The notes: a model not told the origin generated them from the letters alone. 47,312 bases of DNA from Chloroflexota bacterium (GCA_021788625.1 JAJYKL010000024.1:1-47312), one strand, 5' to 3'; positions 36,711 through 45,208 are shown, numbered from the stretch's first letter. A program made the numbers and translations.

Positions 36711-37376
36711 CTAAAGCACCGTCACCCCGTCCAATGGCACGGGGTTGAATTCGAAGCCCGGCAGCGGCTCTGAGCACACCATGCGCAGTTTATCGCTCGT
36801 GTGCCAGCGGAGCTGGTAGTAATCGGGGTTGCGCGCGAACCGGCTCACGGCGTAGAGGTGTTGCGCGTTGATCAGGCCGACGTTGCAAGCCACCACCTGG
36901 CGGGAGTGCGCCTCCAGCTCGCGCACTGACCGAGCCAGCGCATCCGCCGGCTCGTGGGTGCTCATCTCCGCACGGATCAGGTTCCAGATGCGCTGCGCGC
37001 CGATCTTCCCCTCCAGTCGTCTGGGCATGGTCACACCCCGCAGGAAGCCGTTGAAGACGAATGCGTATTTTTCATCCAGATAGGGTTGATTGAACTCCAG
37101 GTTATTGCTATCGCGCTCGTTACTGGCACTGCGTGCATGAATGGCAAACACCCTCGCGGCCGGGATGGTGCGAAACTCGCCGGCTTCTTCCCAGATTGGA
37201 CGCAGTGATTTGCGAATCACCCAGGTGTCATCCGGCGCCAGCCATGCCACACCCCAACCGTCACCCTGCCACGCGTCATCACGCGAACGGCTGGCCCGGC
37301 ACATCCGCGCAAAAGCATCGAGTAGCTCAGAAGGGGTGAGCAACTCGGCCGACTGAACGAGCAAGAACCGGCACAT
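36711..37376 (-). CDS. Class II glutamine amidotransferase-like protein
   Basis: 221 residues from ATG 37376, chosen so that the nucleophile Cys is residue 2 (MCRFLLVQ), as required for class II (Ntn) amidotransferases. Supporting motifs: GDGWGVAWL, FAIHARSAS, FNQPYLDEKYAFVFNGFL with the oxyanion-hole asparagine, and VCSEPLPG. It resembles the YafJ/EgtC-type single-domain group. The frame extends ten residues upstream into a repeat, which I treat as non-coding. It is the third gene on the minus strand after dnaE2 and a YciI-like gene; no link between them is known. Confidence 0.85.
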   Translation of the reverse strand: MCRFLLVQSAELLTPSELLDAFARMCRASRSRDDAWQGDGWGVAWLAPDDTWVIRKSLRPIWEEAGEFRTIPAARVFAIHARSASNERDSNNLEFNQPYLDEKYAFVFNGFLRGVTMPRRLEGKIGAQRIWNLIRAEMSTHEPADALARSVRELEAHSRQVVACNVGLINAQHLYAVSRFARNPDYYQLRWHTSDKLRMVCSEPLPGFEFNPVPLDGVTVL

Positions 37377-37385
37377 GAATAGCGC

Positions 37386-37453
37386 GTAGGGGAAAAGCAT
37401 CGCCAAAGAGATCTTGGTGACTCAAGGCCGCTGGGGCGATGCTTTGCCCCTAC
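37386..37453. repeat. Inverted repeat with 19-bp arms between two genes
   Basis: Arms 37386-37404 (GTAGGGGAAAAGCATCGCC) and 37435-37453 are reverse complements with one mismatch, with 30 bases between. The right arm contains the stop codon of the YciI-like gene. The GTAGGGG-(C)AAAGCAT motif is the sort of short dispersed palindrome seen in Chloroflexota and cyanobacteria (recollection). Confidence 0.75.
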
Positions 37454-37755
37454 CTGGCAGGCCGCACCGGCGTCGTCGCCTGCTCGCCGACCACTGTGTT
37501 CCACCCTCGCACGCGCCACTTTGTCACCAGCCCGTTCTTCACATAGGGATCATTTCTGGCAAAGTCCTCGGCGACCGCTGGCGACTCGCCGCGAAACAGC
37601 AAGATGGCGCCATCCACCGGATCGGTCAAGGCACCGCCCAGCAGCAGTTCGTTGCGCTGCACGGCCTGCCAGGCAGCGGTCAGGTGCTGGTCGCGGTAGG
37701 CCGCGCGCCGCTCAAGGTAGTCTGGAACATAGTCGTAAAAGAGCAGATAGTGCAT
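37450..37755 (-). CDS. YciI-like (YCII-related domain) protein
   Basis: 101 residues from ATG 37755. The pattern MHYLLFYDYVPDYLERRAAY followed by RDQHL and AWQAVQRNELLLGGALTDPV, DGAILLFRGES and FARNDPYVKNGLV fits the YCII family, including the conserved His and Asp thought to form its active site. The biochemical function is poorly known. It begins 42 bp after the dnaE2 stop, so the two are probably co-transcribed. Confidence 0.88.
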   Translation of the reverse strand: MHYLLFYDYVPDYLERRAAYRDQHLTAAWQAVQRNELLLGGALTDPVDGAILLFRGESPAVAEDFARNDPYVKNGLVTKWRVRGWNTVVGEQATTPVRPAR

Positions 37756-37797
37756 GATGCTTCTTATTCTAGCGAATAAGGGGGCGCGATTCACCTG

Positions 37798-40700
37798 TCA
37801 TGCCACGGCCAGCGGAGTAATGTGTGTCGCGATCAGGCTGATGGCACCGCTGCCCTTCTGGACCATCCCCTGTACCAGGATCAATGGCTCGTCGCGCAGC
37901 ATGTGGCGGTGCGCCTCGGCCACCCTGGGCTGCAGCACTACATCCAGTATGCCTGTCTCGTCTTCGAGCGAAATGAACATCACGCCTTTGGCAGTGGGAG
38001 GGCGCTGGCGGATGACCTGCATCCCGCCCACGCGCACATACCGCCCGTCTTGTTGTGTCTTGGCGGTTGCGGTCGTCAGAGCCCCCAGCTCATTCAGCAT
38101 GGTGCGGTAGTGTTGCATCGTCTGTCCGGCAGGCGAGAGGCCCAGCAATTCGTACTCCCACAGCATGCGCTCCACCTCGCCCAGCTCGGGCAGATCTCCG
38201 GTGGTCAGCACTGTCTCGAACCCCAGCTCATCCTCCTGGTAGGGGATGTCGTCCAGTTGCCACAGCAGGGTACGCCGTTCGCCCAGCGCATCCAGTACAC
38301 CGGCGCGGATCAGGTTGCGAAGCGTGTCGCGCGGCAGGCGTGTGCGCCGACATACATCCTCCAGGCTGGCGAAGGCGCCTCCGGCAGGTTCCCTGGCGGC
38401 ACCCTCACGTGCCGCCTGGATGCGCTCCCAGCCGCGTGCGCCTAGCCCACCCAAAGCGCGCAGCCCTGTGCGCAGCGCACGACCGCTCTCCTCTATACGG
38501 TAATGCCAGCCGCTTATGTTTATGTCAGGAGGCAGCAGGTCGATGCCGTGGCGGCGCATGTCGCCTACCAACACCTCGGGCGAGTAGAAACCCATCGGCT
38601 GCTGATTCAGCAAGGCGCAATAGAAGGCGGCCGGATGGTAGAGCTTCAGCCAGCAGGTCTGATAGGCGATCAGTGCGAAGCTGGCTGCATGGCTCTTGCA
38701 CAGGCCATATCCGGCGAAACCGGCCAGTTGCTTAAAGGCAGACTCCGCCGAAACCTGATCGATACCTTTGGCCAGGGCGCCTTTCAGAAAGTGTTCGCCT
38801 GCCTCACGCAGGGCCGGGGTCAGCTCACCACCGCCATAGCGTGAAAGTGATCGGCGCAAGCGGTCAGCTTCACCAGGCTGGAAACCGGCTGCCTCGACTG
38901 CCATGCGAATTGCCTGCTCCTGAAAGAGCAGCACGCCCAGTGTCTCGCTCAAAACGGGTTCCAGGCAGGGATGCGCATAAGTCACCGGCTCCTCGCCTGC
39001 GCGCCGCCGCAGGTAGGGGTGCACCGTGCCGCCCTGGATGGGTCCAGGGCGTACGATAGCCACCTCAATCACGATGTCCTCGAATCGCCGGGGTGCCAGG
39101 CGCGGCAGCATCTGCATCTGGGCGCGGCTCTCGATCTGGAATACGCCGATGGTATCGCCCTTGCACATCAGATCGTAGATGGCTGGATCGTCCAGTGCCA
39201 GCTGGTCCAGGTCAGGCGGGGAGTCGATATAGGTGAGCGCCTCCGTGATCATACCCAGCGTGCGCAGGCTGAGCAGGTCGATCTTGATCAGGCCAGCATC
39301 TTCCACACTATCTTTGTTCCACTCACAAACGATGCGCCCCGGCATGGTGGCGCGCTGCAGGGGTACCACTTCGTCCAGCGGTGGGCCGGTGATCAGCATG
39401 CCGCCAACATGAATGGACAGATGACGTGGACAGCCGTCGATCTGGCGCATCAGGTCGGCGAGCTGGCGCAGAGGGTGCTCGCTACCCAGGTGACCTGGTA
39501 CAGGTTGCGTTCCCAGGTTCGGCTCCCCCTCTGCCTGCGCCGCAGGCTCGTCAGTTGGCGGCGCATGCAGCGCGTCCTGAGCATCGTCGATCTGAGCCAG
39601 CAATTGATCAGCCGCCTTCGCGGGCTCATTCGACTCCAGTGAATGCGATAGCCGGTCGATTACAGGCTGCGGAAAAGCCAGTGCCTTGCCCAGGTCGCGC
39701 AATGCACTGCGTGCCTGGTAGGTCACCAGGTTACAGACCATGGCGGTGTGTGATGTGCCATATTTGCTGTATACGTACTGGATCACTTCCTCACGCCGGT
39801 CGGTGGCGAAGTCGATATCAATATCAGGCATGGTGTGCCGGTCGGGACTGAGGAAGCGTTCAAATAGCAGGTGATGCTGCAGTGGGTCGATGCTCGTAAT
39901 GCCCAGCAGGTACGCCACGATGGAGTTGGCCGCCGAGCCGCGGCCCTGGCAGCGGATGCCCGCCTTGCGCGCGAAGTTGATGATGTCGGCCACGATGAGG
40001 AAATAGCCGGCCAGGTGCGCCTGCTCGATCAGCTCCAGCTCGTGCGCGAGCTGCGTCAGCACGGCCGGGCGCAGGTTCGGGTAGCGCACCGGCAGCCGAT
40101 TGTGACACTGCTCGTACAGATAGGCGAGCTCGCTGCGCCGGCTGGTGCTCCCTTCTTCGAGAGGAACCTCGAACGGCGGCAGGCGATGTTCGCCAAAGTC
40201 GATCCGGGCGTGGCAACGTTCGGCAATTTCGACACTCTGGCGTATCGCTTCGGGCAAGCGAGCGAATCGTTGCGTCATCCCGGCTGGCGATTCCAGGCAG
40301 GCGTTACTGTTCACCGGCAACAGCCCCGCCTGGCGCACCTCGGTGAGCGTCTGATTGTTGTGGATGGCGATCATGGCATCGCGCAAGCGGCTGCCATCGC
40401 GCCTGGCGTAGTGCACGTTATTGGTGGCGACGCACGGCAGACCCATCTGGCCGGCCAGGTCCGTGAGCTGGTAGAGCAGACGGTCGCTACCGGGTTCGTA
40501 ATGCTGATGCAGCTCGATGTAAACCTGGCCGCGACCATACACTTCCACCAGCCGCCCTGCCCACGCGCGTGCCTGATCCGCTTTGTTCTGACGGAGTGCG
40601 GTAGCCACACCGCCCTGCGAACAGCCGCTCAGTACGATCAAACCACTGCGCTGTTCGTTCAGCATATGCCAGGTCGCTCGCGGCTCGCACTTGCCGGGCC

Positions 40701-41043
40701 AATGCTCGGCGTCGGTCAGGTCGTAAGGCTGGTCCTCCAGGTGGGTGCGGGTGAGTAGACGGCACAGGCTGGCATAACCCGTCTGCGACTCGGCGAGCAG
40801 CGTCAGGTGCGACTCGTCTTCCAGTGTGACCTCGGCACCGATTACAGCGTGTAGCGAAGCCTCGGTTGCGGCCATCCAAAAGCGGATGGCTCCGGCCAGG
40901 CTGTCGTGGTCGGTGAGGGCTAGGGCCGCCAGTCCTAGTTCCTTCGCGCGCGCCACCAGGGCTTCGGGCGACGAGCTACCGTCCAGCAGCGAGAAGTAGC
41001 TGTGACAGTGCAACTCGGCGTAGGCTGGGCAGTCATCCGGCAT
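37798..41043 (-). CDS. dnaE2: Error-prone DNA polymerase III alpha subunit DnaE2
   Basis: 1081 residues, the usual DnaE2 length and about 80 short of DnaE1. The N-terminal PHP domain has YAELHCHSYFSLLDG (8-22) and LTDHDSL. The polymerase core contains CQGRGSAANSIVAYLLGIT, where AANS marks DnaE2 rather than the AAGS of DnaE1, and the catalytic PDIDIDFATD near residue 404. The HhH region and a C-terminal OB domain (RVGGMQVIRQRPPTAKG) follow. A ~35-residue hydrophilic insertion (about residues 490-525) lies in the fingers region. In many bacteria DnaE2 acts with ImuA and ImuB in SOS mutagenesis; neither gene, nor an evident LexA site, is nearby. Confidence 0.92.
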   Translation of the reverse strand: MPDDCPAYAELHCHSYFSLLDGSSSPEALVARAKELGLAALALTDHDSLAGAIRFWMAATEASLHAVIGAEVTLEDESHLTLLAESQTGYASLCRLLTRTHLEDQPYDLTDAEHWPGKCEPRATWHMLNEQRSGLIVLSGCSQGGVATALRQNKADQARAWAGRLVEVYGRGQVYIELHQHYEPGSDRLLYQLTDLAGQMGLPCVATNNVHYARRDGSRLRDAMIAIHNNQTLTEVRQAGLLPVNSNACLESPAGMTQRFARLPEAIRQSVEIAERCHARIDFGEHRLPPFEVPLEEGSTSRRSELAYLYEQCHNRLPVRYPNLRPAVLTQLAHELELIEQAHLAGYFLIVADIINFARKAGIRCQGRGSAANSIVAYLLGITSIDPLQHHLLFERFLSPDRHTMPDIDIDFATDRREEVIQYVYSKYGTSHTAMVCNLVTYQARSALRDLGKALAFPQPVIDRLSHSLESNEPAKAADQLLAQIDDAQDALHAPPTDEPAAQAEGEPNLGTQPVPGHLGSEHPLRQLADLMRQIDGCPRHLSIHVGGMLITGPPLDEVVPLQRATMPGRIVCEWNKDSVEDAGLIKIDLLSLRTLGMITEALTYIDSPPDLDQLALDDPAIYDLMCKGDTIGVFQIESRAQMQMLPRLAPRRFEDIVIEVAIVRPGPIQGGTVHPYLRRRAGEEPVTYAHPCLEPVLSETLGVLLFQEQAIRMAVEAAGFQPGEADRLRRSLSRYGGGELTPALREAGEHFLKGALAKGIDQVSAESAFKQLAGFAGYGLCKSHAASFALIAYQTCWLKLYHPAAFYCALLNQQPMGFYSPEVLVGDMRRHGIDLLPPDINISGWHYRIEESGRALRTGLRALGGLGARGWERIQAAREGAAREPAGGAFASLEDVCRRTRLPRDTLRNLIRAGVLDALGERRTLLWQLDDIPYQEDELGFETVLTTGDLPELGEVERMLWEYELLGLSPAGQTMQHYRTMLNELGALTTATAKTQQDGRYVRVGGMQVIRQRPPTAKGVMFISLEDETGILDVVLQPRVAEAHRHMLRDEPLILVQGMVQKGSGAISLIATHITPLAVA

Positions 41044-41089
41044 GGTTTGAGATTAGTGCCTGGCGATTGGTAACCGCGTTTGAGTCATA

Positions 41090-41547
41090 TTACTGCACTC
41101 TGAGATGCTCCAATGTATGGGTTTCCCATGGCTGTATCGGATGATATCGTAAATCTGCCACTTCCTCCGCGCTGAACCCATGGGGTACCTTCGCACCGTG
41201 GGGGTGGCCTGCTTCCGGCTGTGGCGATCCGTCGCTAACCCGTCCGAGATACGTATTGGTGACGCTGTGGTATGGCCGGTCGGGGATCAGTACTTCGCTC
41301 ACGTCCAGCAGCCTGACGACGGTAGCCCACGGCCGGTCTCCTCCAGGGGCTCCTGGGCGGCTACCACTTTGACCCTCTCCGCGAACTCGAACCTGCCCCT
41401 GGGGATGTTCCAGTCGACGGGAACGCTGTCGATGTCGAAGTGCGGGACGAGCAGGATCCTGTGCTCGTAATGTACGGCCAGACAGGCCTGCAGCCGTATC
41501 TCACTTTCGATTACCATGTGCCCTCGAGGGAGCCTGGCACGCGTCAT
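41090..41547 (-). pseudogene. NUDIX hydrolase-like gene broken by a frameshift
   Basis: Translation begins at ATG 41547, sharing ATGA with the stop of the upstream GNAT gene, and reads GRFEFAERVKVVAAQEPLEE plus TG, a NUDIX box whose usual Arg is Gln. It then ends at a stop at 41299. In another frame the protein continues as WATVVRLLDVSEVLIPDRPY and runs to a stop at 41090. The shift lies near 41335-41342 at a GGCC-rich spot; loss of one GGCC unit would explain it. The intact protein would be about 150 residues. It could be a real decay event or a sequencing error. Confidence 0.7.
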
Positions 41548-42065
41548 GTTAGGTGGGTGGGGGGCTGGCGAAGCGCCAGCCACTCGTCTCTGGTGATAGT
41601 GAACTCGCCCGGCGTTTTGGCTGACTCCCTCAGACCCAGCCGCATGAGCAGCCGGCACGAAGGCTCGTTGGCCGTGGCCGTGCCGGTGACGATCTTCGAG
41701 GCACCCGTGTGCTCGAAGATGTGATCGACGGTCGCCCGGCAGGCCTCGGTGGCGTACCCCTGGCCGTGATAGTCGGAGTTGAAGATGTAGCCGAGGTTAG
41801 GCGCCGGTCCGTCGTCTCGCTCCACCATGTTCTGGGCGACGAGCCCGATCAACTTGCCCGTGGCTCGCTGGCAGACCGCCAGGTAGCTGTCTCCTTCCGA
41901 GAACCATTTAGCGATGCCTTGTAGCTCCTGTTCCGAGGTGGGCCATTTATCGTCGTACTGGGCGTACTCGGAGGCCTGGTACTGGACGATCATCTCGTGC
42001 AGGTCGCGCCAGTCTTCGGGGCGAAAGTTGCGGATGTCCAGTCGTTCCGTCTGTAGCGTGGTCAT
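41544..42065 (-). CDS. GNAT-family acetyltransferase (RimJ/RimL-like)
   Basis: 173 residues from ATG 42065 (AGGAG site). TERLDIRNFRPEDWRDLHEM is the typical RimJ/RimL start; LGYIFNSDYHGQGYATEACR holds the acetyl-CoA loop, and TATANEPSCRLLMRLGLRES the final motif. Acetylates an amine on a protein, metabolite or drug; the target is unknown. Its stop codon overlaps the NUDIX-like start by the ATGA arrangement, implying translational coupling. The 153-bp spacer to the divergent cyclodeaminase-like gene shows nothing else. Confidence 0.88.
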   Translation of the reverse strand: MTTLQTERLDIRNFRPEDWRDLHEMIVQYQASEYAQYDDKWPTSEQELQGIAKWFSEGDSYLAVCQRATGKLIGLVAQNMVERDDGPAPNLGYIFNSDYHGQGYATEACRATVDHIFEHTGASKIVTGTATANEPSCRLLMRLGLRESAKTPGEFTITRDEWLALRQPPTHLT

Positions 42066-42218
42066 CGTTAACTCCTGGGTGTATGACCCACTGATGAGCC
42101 CTCCACCGTGAGGTATAGCATGAAGCCACTGGGGTACAAACGCTGTGAAGGGAGGAACCATATGGATACGCGGATGTTGCGTGTATGATCGCCCTCATAC
42201 CCACATGATGGAGTACTT

Positions 42219-42803
42219 GTGTCCACTACAACAGTGACGCGTCAACAAATGGAGCAGGTGGTCGACGGCATCGCCAGCTCTAGCCACTGCCAGGCAGGCG
42301 CAGTCATCGCGCTGAGCGGCGCGCTGGCGGCCGCGCTCGGACAGGCCACGGCCAACGGCACCCTGGCCGTGGGCGCTTCCGGTGAAGCCGCGGAAGCCGC
42401 ACGGCAGATGCAACTGCGGCTGACCGACATCCGGGCGCGTTTCCTGGCGCTGGCCGACCAGGACGCCAGCGCCATCGGTGAGCTCGTGCGTCGGCGCGAG
42501 AGCGGTCAGGCGCTACGAGGGTACCAGCAACTGTGTGACGGCCCGCGCGACATGGCCGAGCAGGCCTTGGCGGCGGCCAGGCTGATGCAGGACTTTCGCG
42601 CCTCCGTGTGCGAGCGTACGCACGACGACCTGGAGTTCACCATTACCCTGATGAGCGGCGTCGCGCGCGCAGCCGGGCAACTGCTCGACAGCAACCTGCG
42701 CATTTGGCCGCTGCCGGAACTGGTAGCACAATACAATCCGGTGGTGGACAGCCTTATGGCGCGGATCGATGCGCTACAGCCTGTCACGCGAATCAGACGG
42801 TAG
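42219..42803 (+). CDS. Formiminotransferase-cyclodeaminase C-domain protein (FchA-like)
   Basis: 194 residues starting at GTG 42219 with GATGGAG upstream. All-helical protein matching the FTCD_C/cyclodeaminase family (PF04961): MEQVVDGIASSSHCQAGAVI with the early Gly/Ala-rich turn, LSGALAAALGQATA, and LADQDASAIGELV. Stand-alone members act as methenyl-tetrahydrofolate cyclohydrolase or cyclodeaminase in one-carbon metabolism. The usual motif S-x-P-x-P-G-G-G-S near the N-terminus is replaced by SSSHCQAGAVI, so activity is uncertain. No other folate gene is nearby. Confidence 0.75.
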   Translation: MSTTTVTRQQMEQVVDGIASSSHCQAGAVIALSGALAAALGQATANGTLAVGASGEAAEAARQMQLRLTDIRARFLALADQDASAIGELVRRRESGQALRGYQQLCDGPRDMAEQALAAARLMQDFRASVCERTHDDLEFTITLMSGVARAAGQLLDSNLRIWPLPELVAQYNPVVDSLMARIDALQPVTRIRR

Positions 42804-42850
42804 ACGCAGGACGGATGATGGGTGCGACCAAGGCCCAGGACCAGGGAACA

Positions 42851-42955
42851 GTCATTCCGAAGGCGAAGCCGAGGAATGACAGGTACAGCATGGGCACTTA
42901 ACCAGCAGTCTGCAGTCCGCAGTCGTTGGTCGTCTGTCATCCGTCATCGGTCGTA
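42851..42955. repeat. Interspersed repeats ahead of the GH172 gene
   Basis: GTCATTCC (42851-42858) and GGAATGAC (42873-42880) flank GAAGGCGAAGCCGA, a palindromic unit. Between 42908 and 42955 a low-complexity series of GTC(N)CGTC-like units follows (GTCCGCAGTCG, GTCATCCGTCATCGGTCG). A similar series occurs at 46362-46444. They occupy most of the 166-bp gap; a clean AAGGAG site follows for the next gene. Confidence 0.65.
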
Positions 42956-42969
42956 AAAAAGGAGAAACC

Positions 42970-44055
42970 ATGTCCGAACAATATAACGGTCTGCATCTGA
43001 ACCTGGGTAATTTGTCGCGCCTGTCACACGCGAAGACGCGTTCCATCAGTGCGGAGAACTTCACCGGCGAGAAGGGGAAGGCCGGTATGGCCACCGAGGG
43101 CACCGGAGCGAACGTGGCACGCGAGCTGGGCCAGGGCTGGAAGGTCTCGCCCAGCGTGAACATCGCAGCCCATACCACCTTCACCATGGCTGACATCACC
43201 GGCAGCGGGGCGATCCAACAGGTCTGGCTGACGATCTTCCCCGACTTCTGGAGGCGGGTCATACTACGCATCTACTGGGACGGCGAAGAGACTCCCTCCG
43301 TGGAGGTGCCGGTGGGCGATTTCTTCTGTAACGGCTGGCTCACGCGCTGCAACGTACGCTCGCTGGCGGTGGCCGTGAACCCGGCTGGCGGTTTCAACTC
43401 CTACTGGGAGATGCCCTTCCGCAAGTCTGCGCGCATCACACTGGAGAACCGCCACGACGAGCCGGTGACGGTCTACTATCAGGTGAATTACACGCTTACT
43501 GACGTGCCCGACGACGCAGCCTACCTCCACGCCCAGTGGCGGCGCTCAAATCCGCTACCCTACAAGACGGTACACACGCTGTTGGACGGCGTGAAAGGGC
43601 AGGGGCACTATGTGGGCACCTATCTGGCCTGGGGCGTGAACAACAACGGCTGGTGGGGCGAGGGTGAGATGAAGTTCTATATGGATGGCGACCAGGAGTT
43701 CCCCACCATCTGCGGCACCGGCACGGAGGACTACTTTGGGGGGGCTTGGAATTTTGAGCACCCACGCGGCGAGTACGGCGTTTTCACCGGTCCCTACACC
43801 GGCCTGCCGCAGGTGATCAAGCCCGACGGGCTGTATCAGAGCCAGCAGCGCTTCGGCCTGTATCGCTGGCACATCATGGACCCCGTCCGCTTCGAGCAGG
43901 ACCTGCGCGTCACGATCCACGCGCTCGGGTGGCGCGTGCGGGGGCCGTACCTGCCGCTGCAGGACGACATCTCGTCCACGGCCTTCTGGTATCAGTCCGA
44001 GCCGCACGCGGTCTTCCCGGCCCTGCCGGACCGTAATTACCTGGATGTCATCTAG
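42970..44055 (+). CDS. GH172-type glycoside hydrolase (DUF2961)
   Basis: 361 residues, typical of DUF2961. Features: LGNLSRLSHAKTRSISAENF, GSGAIQQVWLTIFPDFWRRV, IYWDGEETPSVEVPVGDFFC, and the catalytic-region ICGTGTEDYFGGAWNF with the conserved acidic pair. Family members characterised so far (GH172) act on alpha-linked fructofuranosides or D-arabinofuranosides, often in hexameric rings. No signal peptide, so cytoplasmic. AAGGAG precedes ATG 42970. After the gene a 7-bp hairpin (44117-44138) without a T run lies in the gap to the convergent NUDIX gene. Confidence 0.85.
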   Translation: MSEQYNGLHLNLGNLSRLSHAKTRSISAENFTGEKGKAGMATEGTGANVARELGQGWKVSPSVNIAAHTTFTMADITGSGAIQQVWLTIFPDFWRRVILRIYWDGEETPSVEVPVGDFFCNGWLTRCNVRSLAVAVNPAGGFNSYWEMPFRKSARITLENRHDEPVTVYYQVNYTLTDVPDDAAYLHAQWRRSNPLPYKTVHTLLDGVKGQGHYVGTYLAWGVNNNGWWGEGEMKFYMDGDQEFPTICGTGTEDYFGGAWNFEHPRGEYGVFTGPYTGLPQVIKPDGLYQSQQRFGLYRWHIMDPVRFEQDLRVTIHALGWRVRGPYLPLQDDISSTAFWYQSEPHAVFPALPDRNYLDVI

Positions 44056-44151
44056 CTATCGACCACAGAGAGTTGTAGATAGAGGATTTACGATTGCACC
44101 GCAAAGACGCGGGGAAGCCTTGACCGGGGAATCAAGGCCTCCCTGCAGGGA

Positions 44152-44640
44152 TTATGTAGAAAAAGTATCGCGGATAATCGTGGATTGTTTGGCAGCAAAT
44201 GCATCCTCGACGCGCAATCGATCAAAGGCGCCCATTGGCAGCGGTGTTATATCTTCGTGTGAAAAGAACCCCACTTCGGATGTCTCATCACCAAGAACAA
44301 GTTCGCCATCAACTGGTTCCGCCTCAAAGTGAAGCACAACAAGCTGCCAACGATTGCCGTCGGGATATACCAGCAACCTGTTCGGGTCGGTGTAGGTGCT
44401 GATCAGCCTCGTAGTACGCACGGTTAATCCGGTCTCTTCCAGCACCCCGCGTGCACAGGCTTCCGTAGTGCTCTCTCCGGGTTCCATATATCCGCCAGGT
44501 ACAGCCCACTTATCATCATCGGCACGGCGGATAAGCAAAATCCGCTTGTGTTGGTTACCACCCTCATATACCGCGGCAGAGCATCCGATGGCTAAGTTCC
44601 CCAACTTGCCGATGCGCTCACCGACAAATAATGTTGGCAT
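44152..44640 (-). CDS. NUDIX hydrolase with altered NUDIX box
   Basis: 162 residues. The box is [20 protein letters not shown] followed by TGL: the spacing is perfect, but the usual Arg-Glu is Arg-Gly, so one metal or base glutamate is lost (a GAG-to-GGG type change). Preceded by [17 protein letters not shown], and followed by [20 protein letters not shown], typical of ADP-ribose or nucleotide-sugar type members. It begins 11 bp after the broken PIN gene, so was probably part of its transcript. No distinct ribosome-binding site was identified. Confidence 0.85.
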   Translation of the reverse strand: MPTLFVGERIGKLGNLAIGCSAAVYEGGNQHKRILLIRRADDDKWAVPGGYMEPGESTTEACARGVLEETGLTVRTTRLISTYTDPNRLLVYPDGNRWQLVVLHFEAEPVDGELVLGDETSEVGFFSHEDITPLPMGAFDRLRVEDAFAAKQSTIIRDTFST

Positions 44641-44651
44641 TGTTATTCATC

Positions 44652-44985
44652 TCAGCAGTTTCATAAACTCATCCGGTGTGAGAACGGTAACTTGATATTG
44701 CTCGCTCATAGTGTCCCTTAGCGATGCGTCGTCAAGGAATTCCTTGTCACGAGTCACAAGCTAGTTCACTCGGCCCGACGCTGCAGCACTGAGAAAAATG
44801 TTGTCCTTGCGGTCACGGCAGAGGTTTACCTCATCCGAAGGCACCGTGAATTCGGCATGGGCGATAAAGCTCTCCAGGAGGGTATGCTGCATGCGTGAGT
44901 CGATGTCCCGCGATAATGTACTACCTAGTGGTCCACTGACGAGTACGTTGGTGTCAAGGATTGCTTTGGTGGTACTGGTCGTCAC
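44652..44985 (-). pseudogene. PIN-domain toxin with internal TAG stop
   Basis: From ATG 44985 the protein reads KAILDTNVLVSG (first acidic residue of the PIN site), later DRKDNIFLSAAASGRVN, then TAG (44761-44763). Without the stop the frame continues with LVTRDKEFLDD and VLTPDEFMKLL to TGA at 44652, completing a normal ~110-residue PIN domain. The stop stands where PIN proteins usually have Tyr (N/D-Y-L-V-T), one base change away. Its start overlaps the antitoxin gene by 32 bp. Confidence 0.75.
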
Positions 44986-45208
44986 GGGCAGCCTCGACTT
45001 CGCGATGTATCTCGTCTTCGGAGATGGGTGTAGCAGCTACCCGCCGGTCGATTTCATCCAGAATAGACCGGAAATGATCCTGCCAGTTGGTGTCGTCTAT
45101 AGCACGGCGCACTAGCTCCTGTTCGGCAGGCGGCAGTTGACGTATCGCATCAATTAGCTGCTCGACCGTTAACTGAATTTTGGCTTGTTCAATCACCACT
45201 GTCGACAT
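44954..45208 (-). CDS. Putative antitoxin partner of the PIN toxin
   Basis: 84 residues from ATG 45208 (an alternative ATG at 45220 adds four). MSTVVIEQAKIQLTVEQLID is followed by AIRQLPPAEQELVRRAIDD and a charged helical C-terminus, SEDEIHREVEAARDDQ, as in small VapB-like or PIN-associated antitoxins: a short N-terminal strand then helices. The order, antitoxin first with overlapping toxin, is that of VapBC modules. If the toxin is dead, the antitoxin has nothing to neutralise and may be free to drift. Confidence 0.65.
   Translation of the reverse strand: MSTVVIEQAKIQLTVEQLIDAIRQLPPAEQELVRRAIDDTNWQDHFRSILDEIDRRVAATPISEDEIHREVEAARDDQYHQSNP

Noticed and set aside
39871..40758. 295-codon open frame on the plus strand
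   Set aside because: Antisense to dnaE2 with no domain; high GC makes long antisense frames common.
44117..44138. Intrinsic terminator between GH172 and NUDIX genes
   Set aside because: The 7-bp stem is not followed by a T run on either strand, so termination is not supported.
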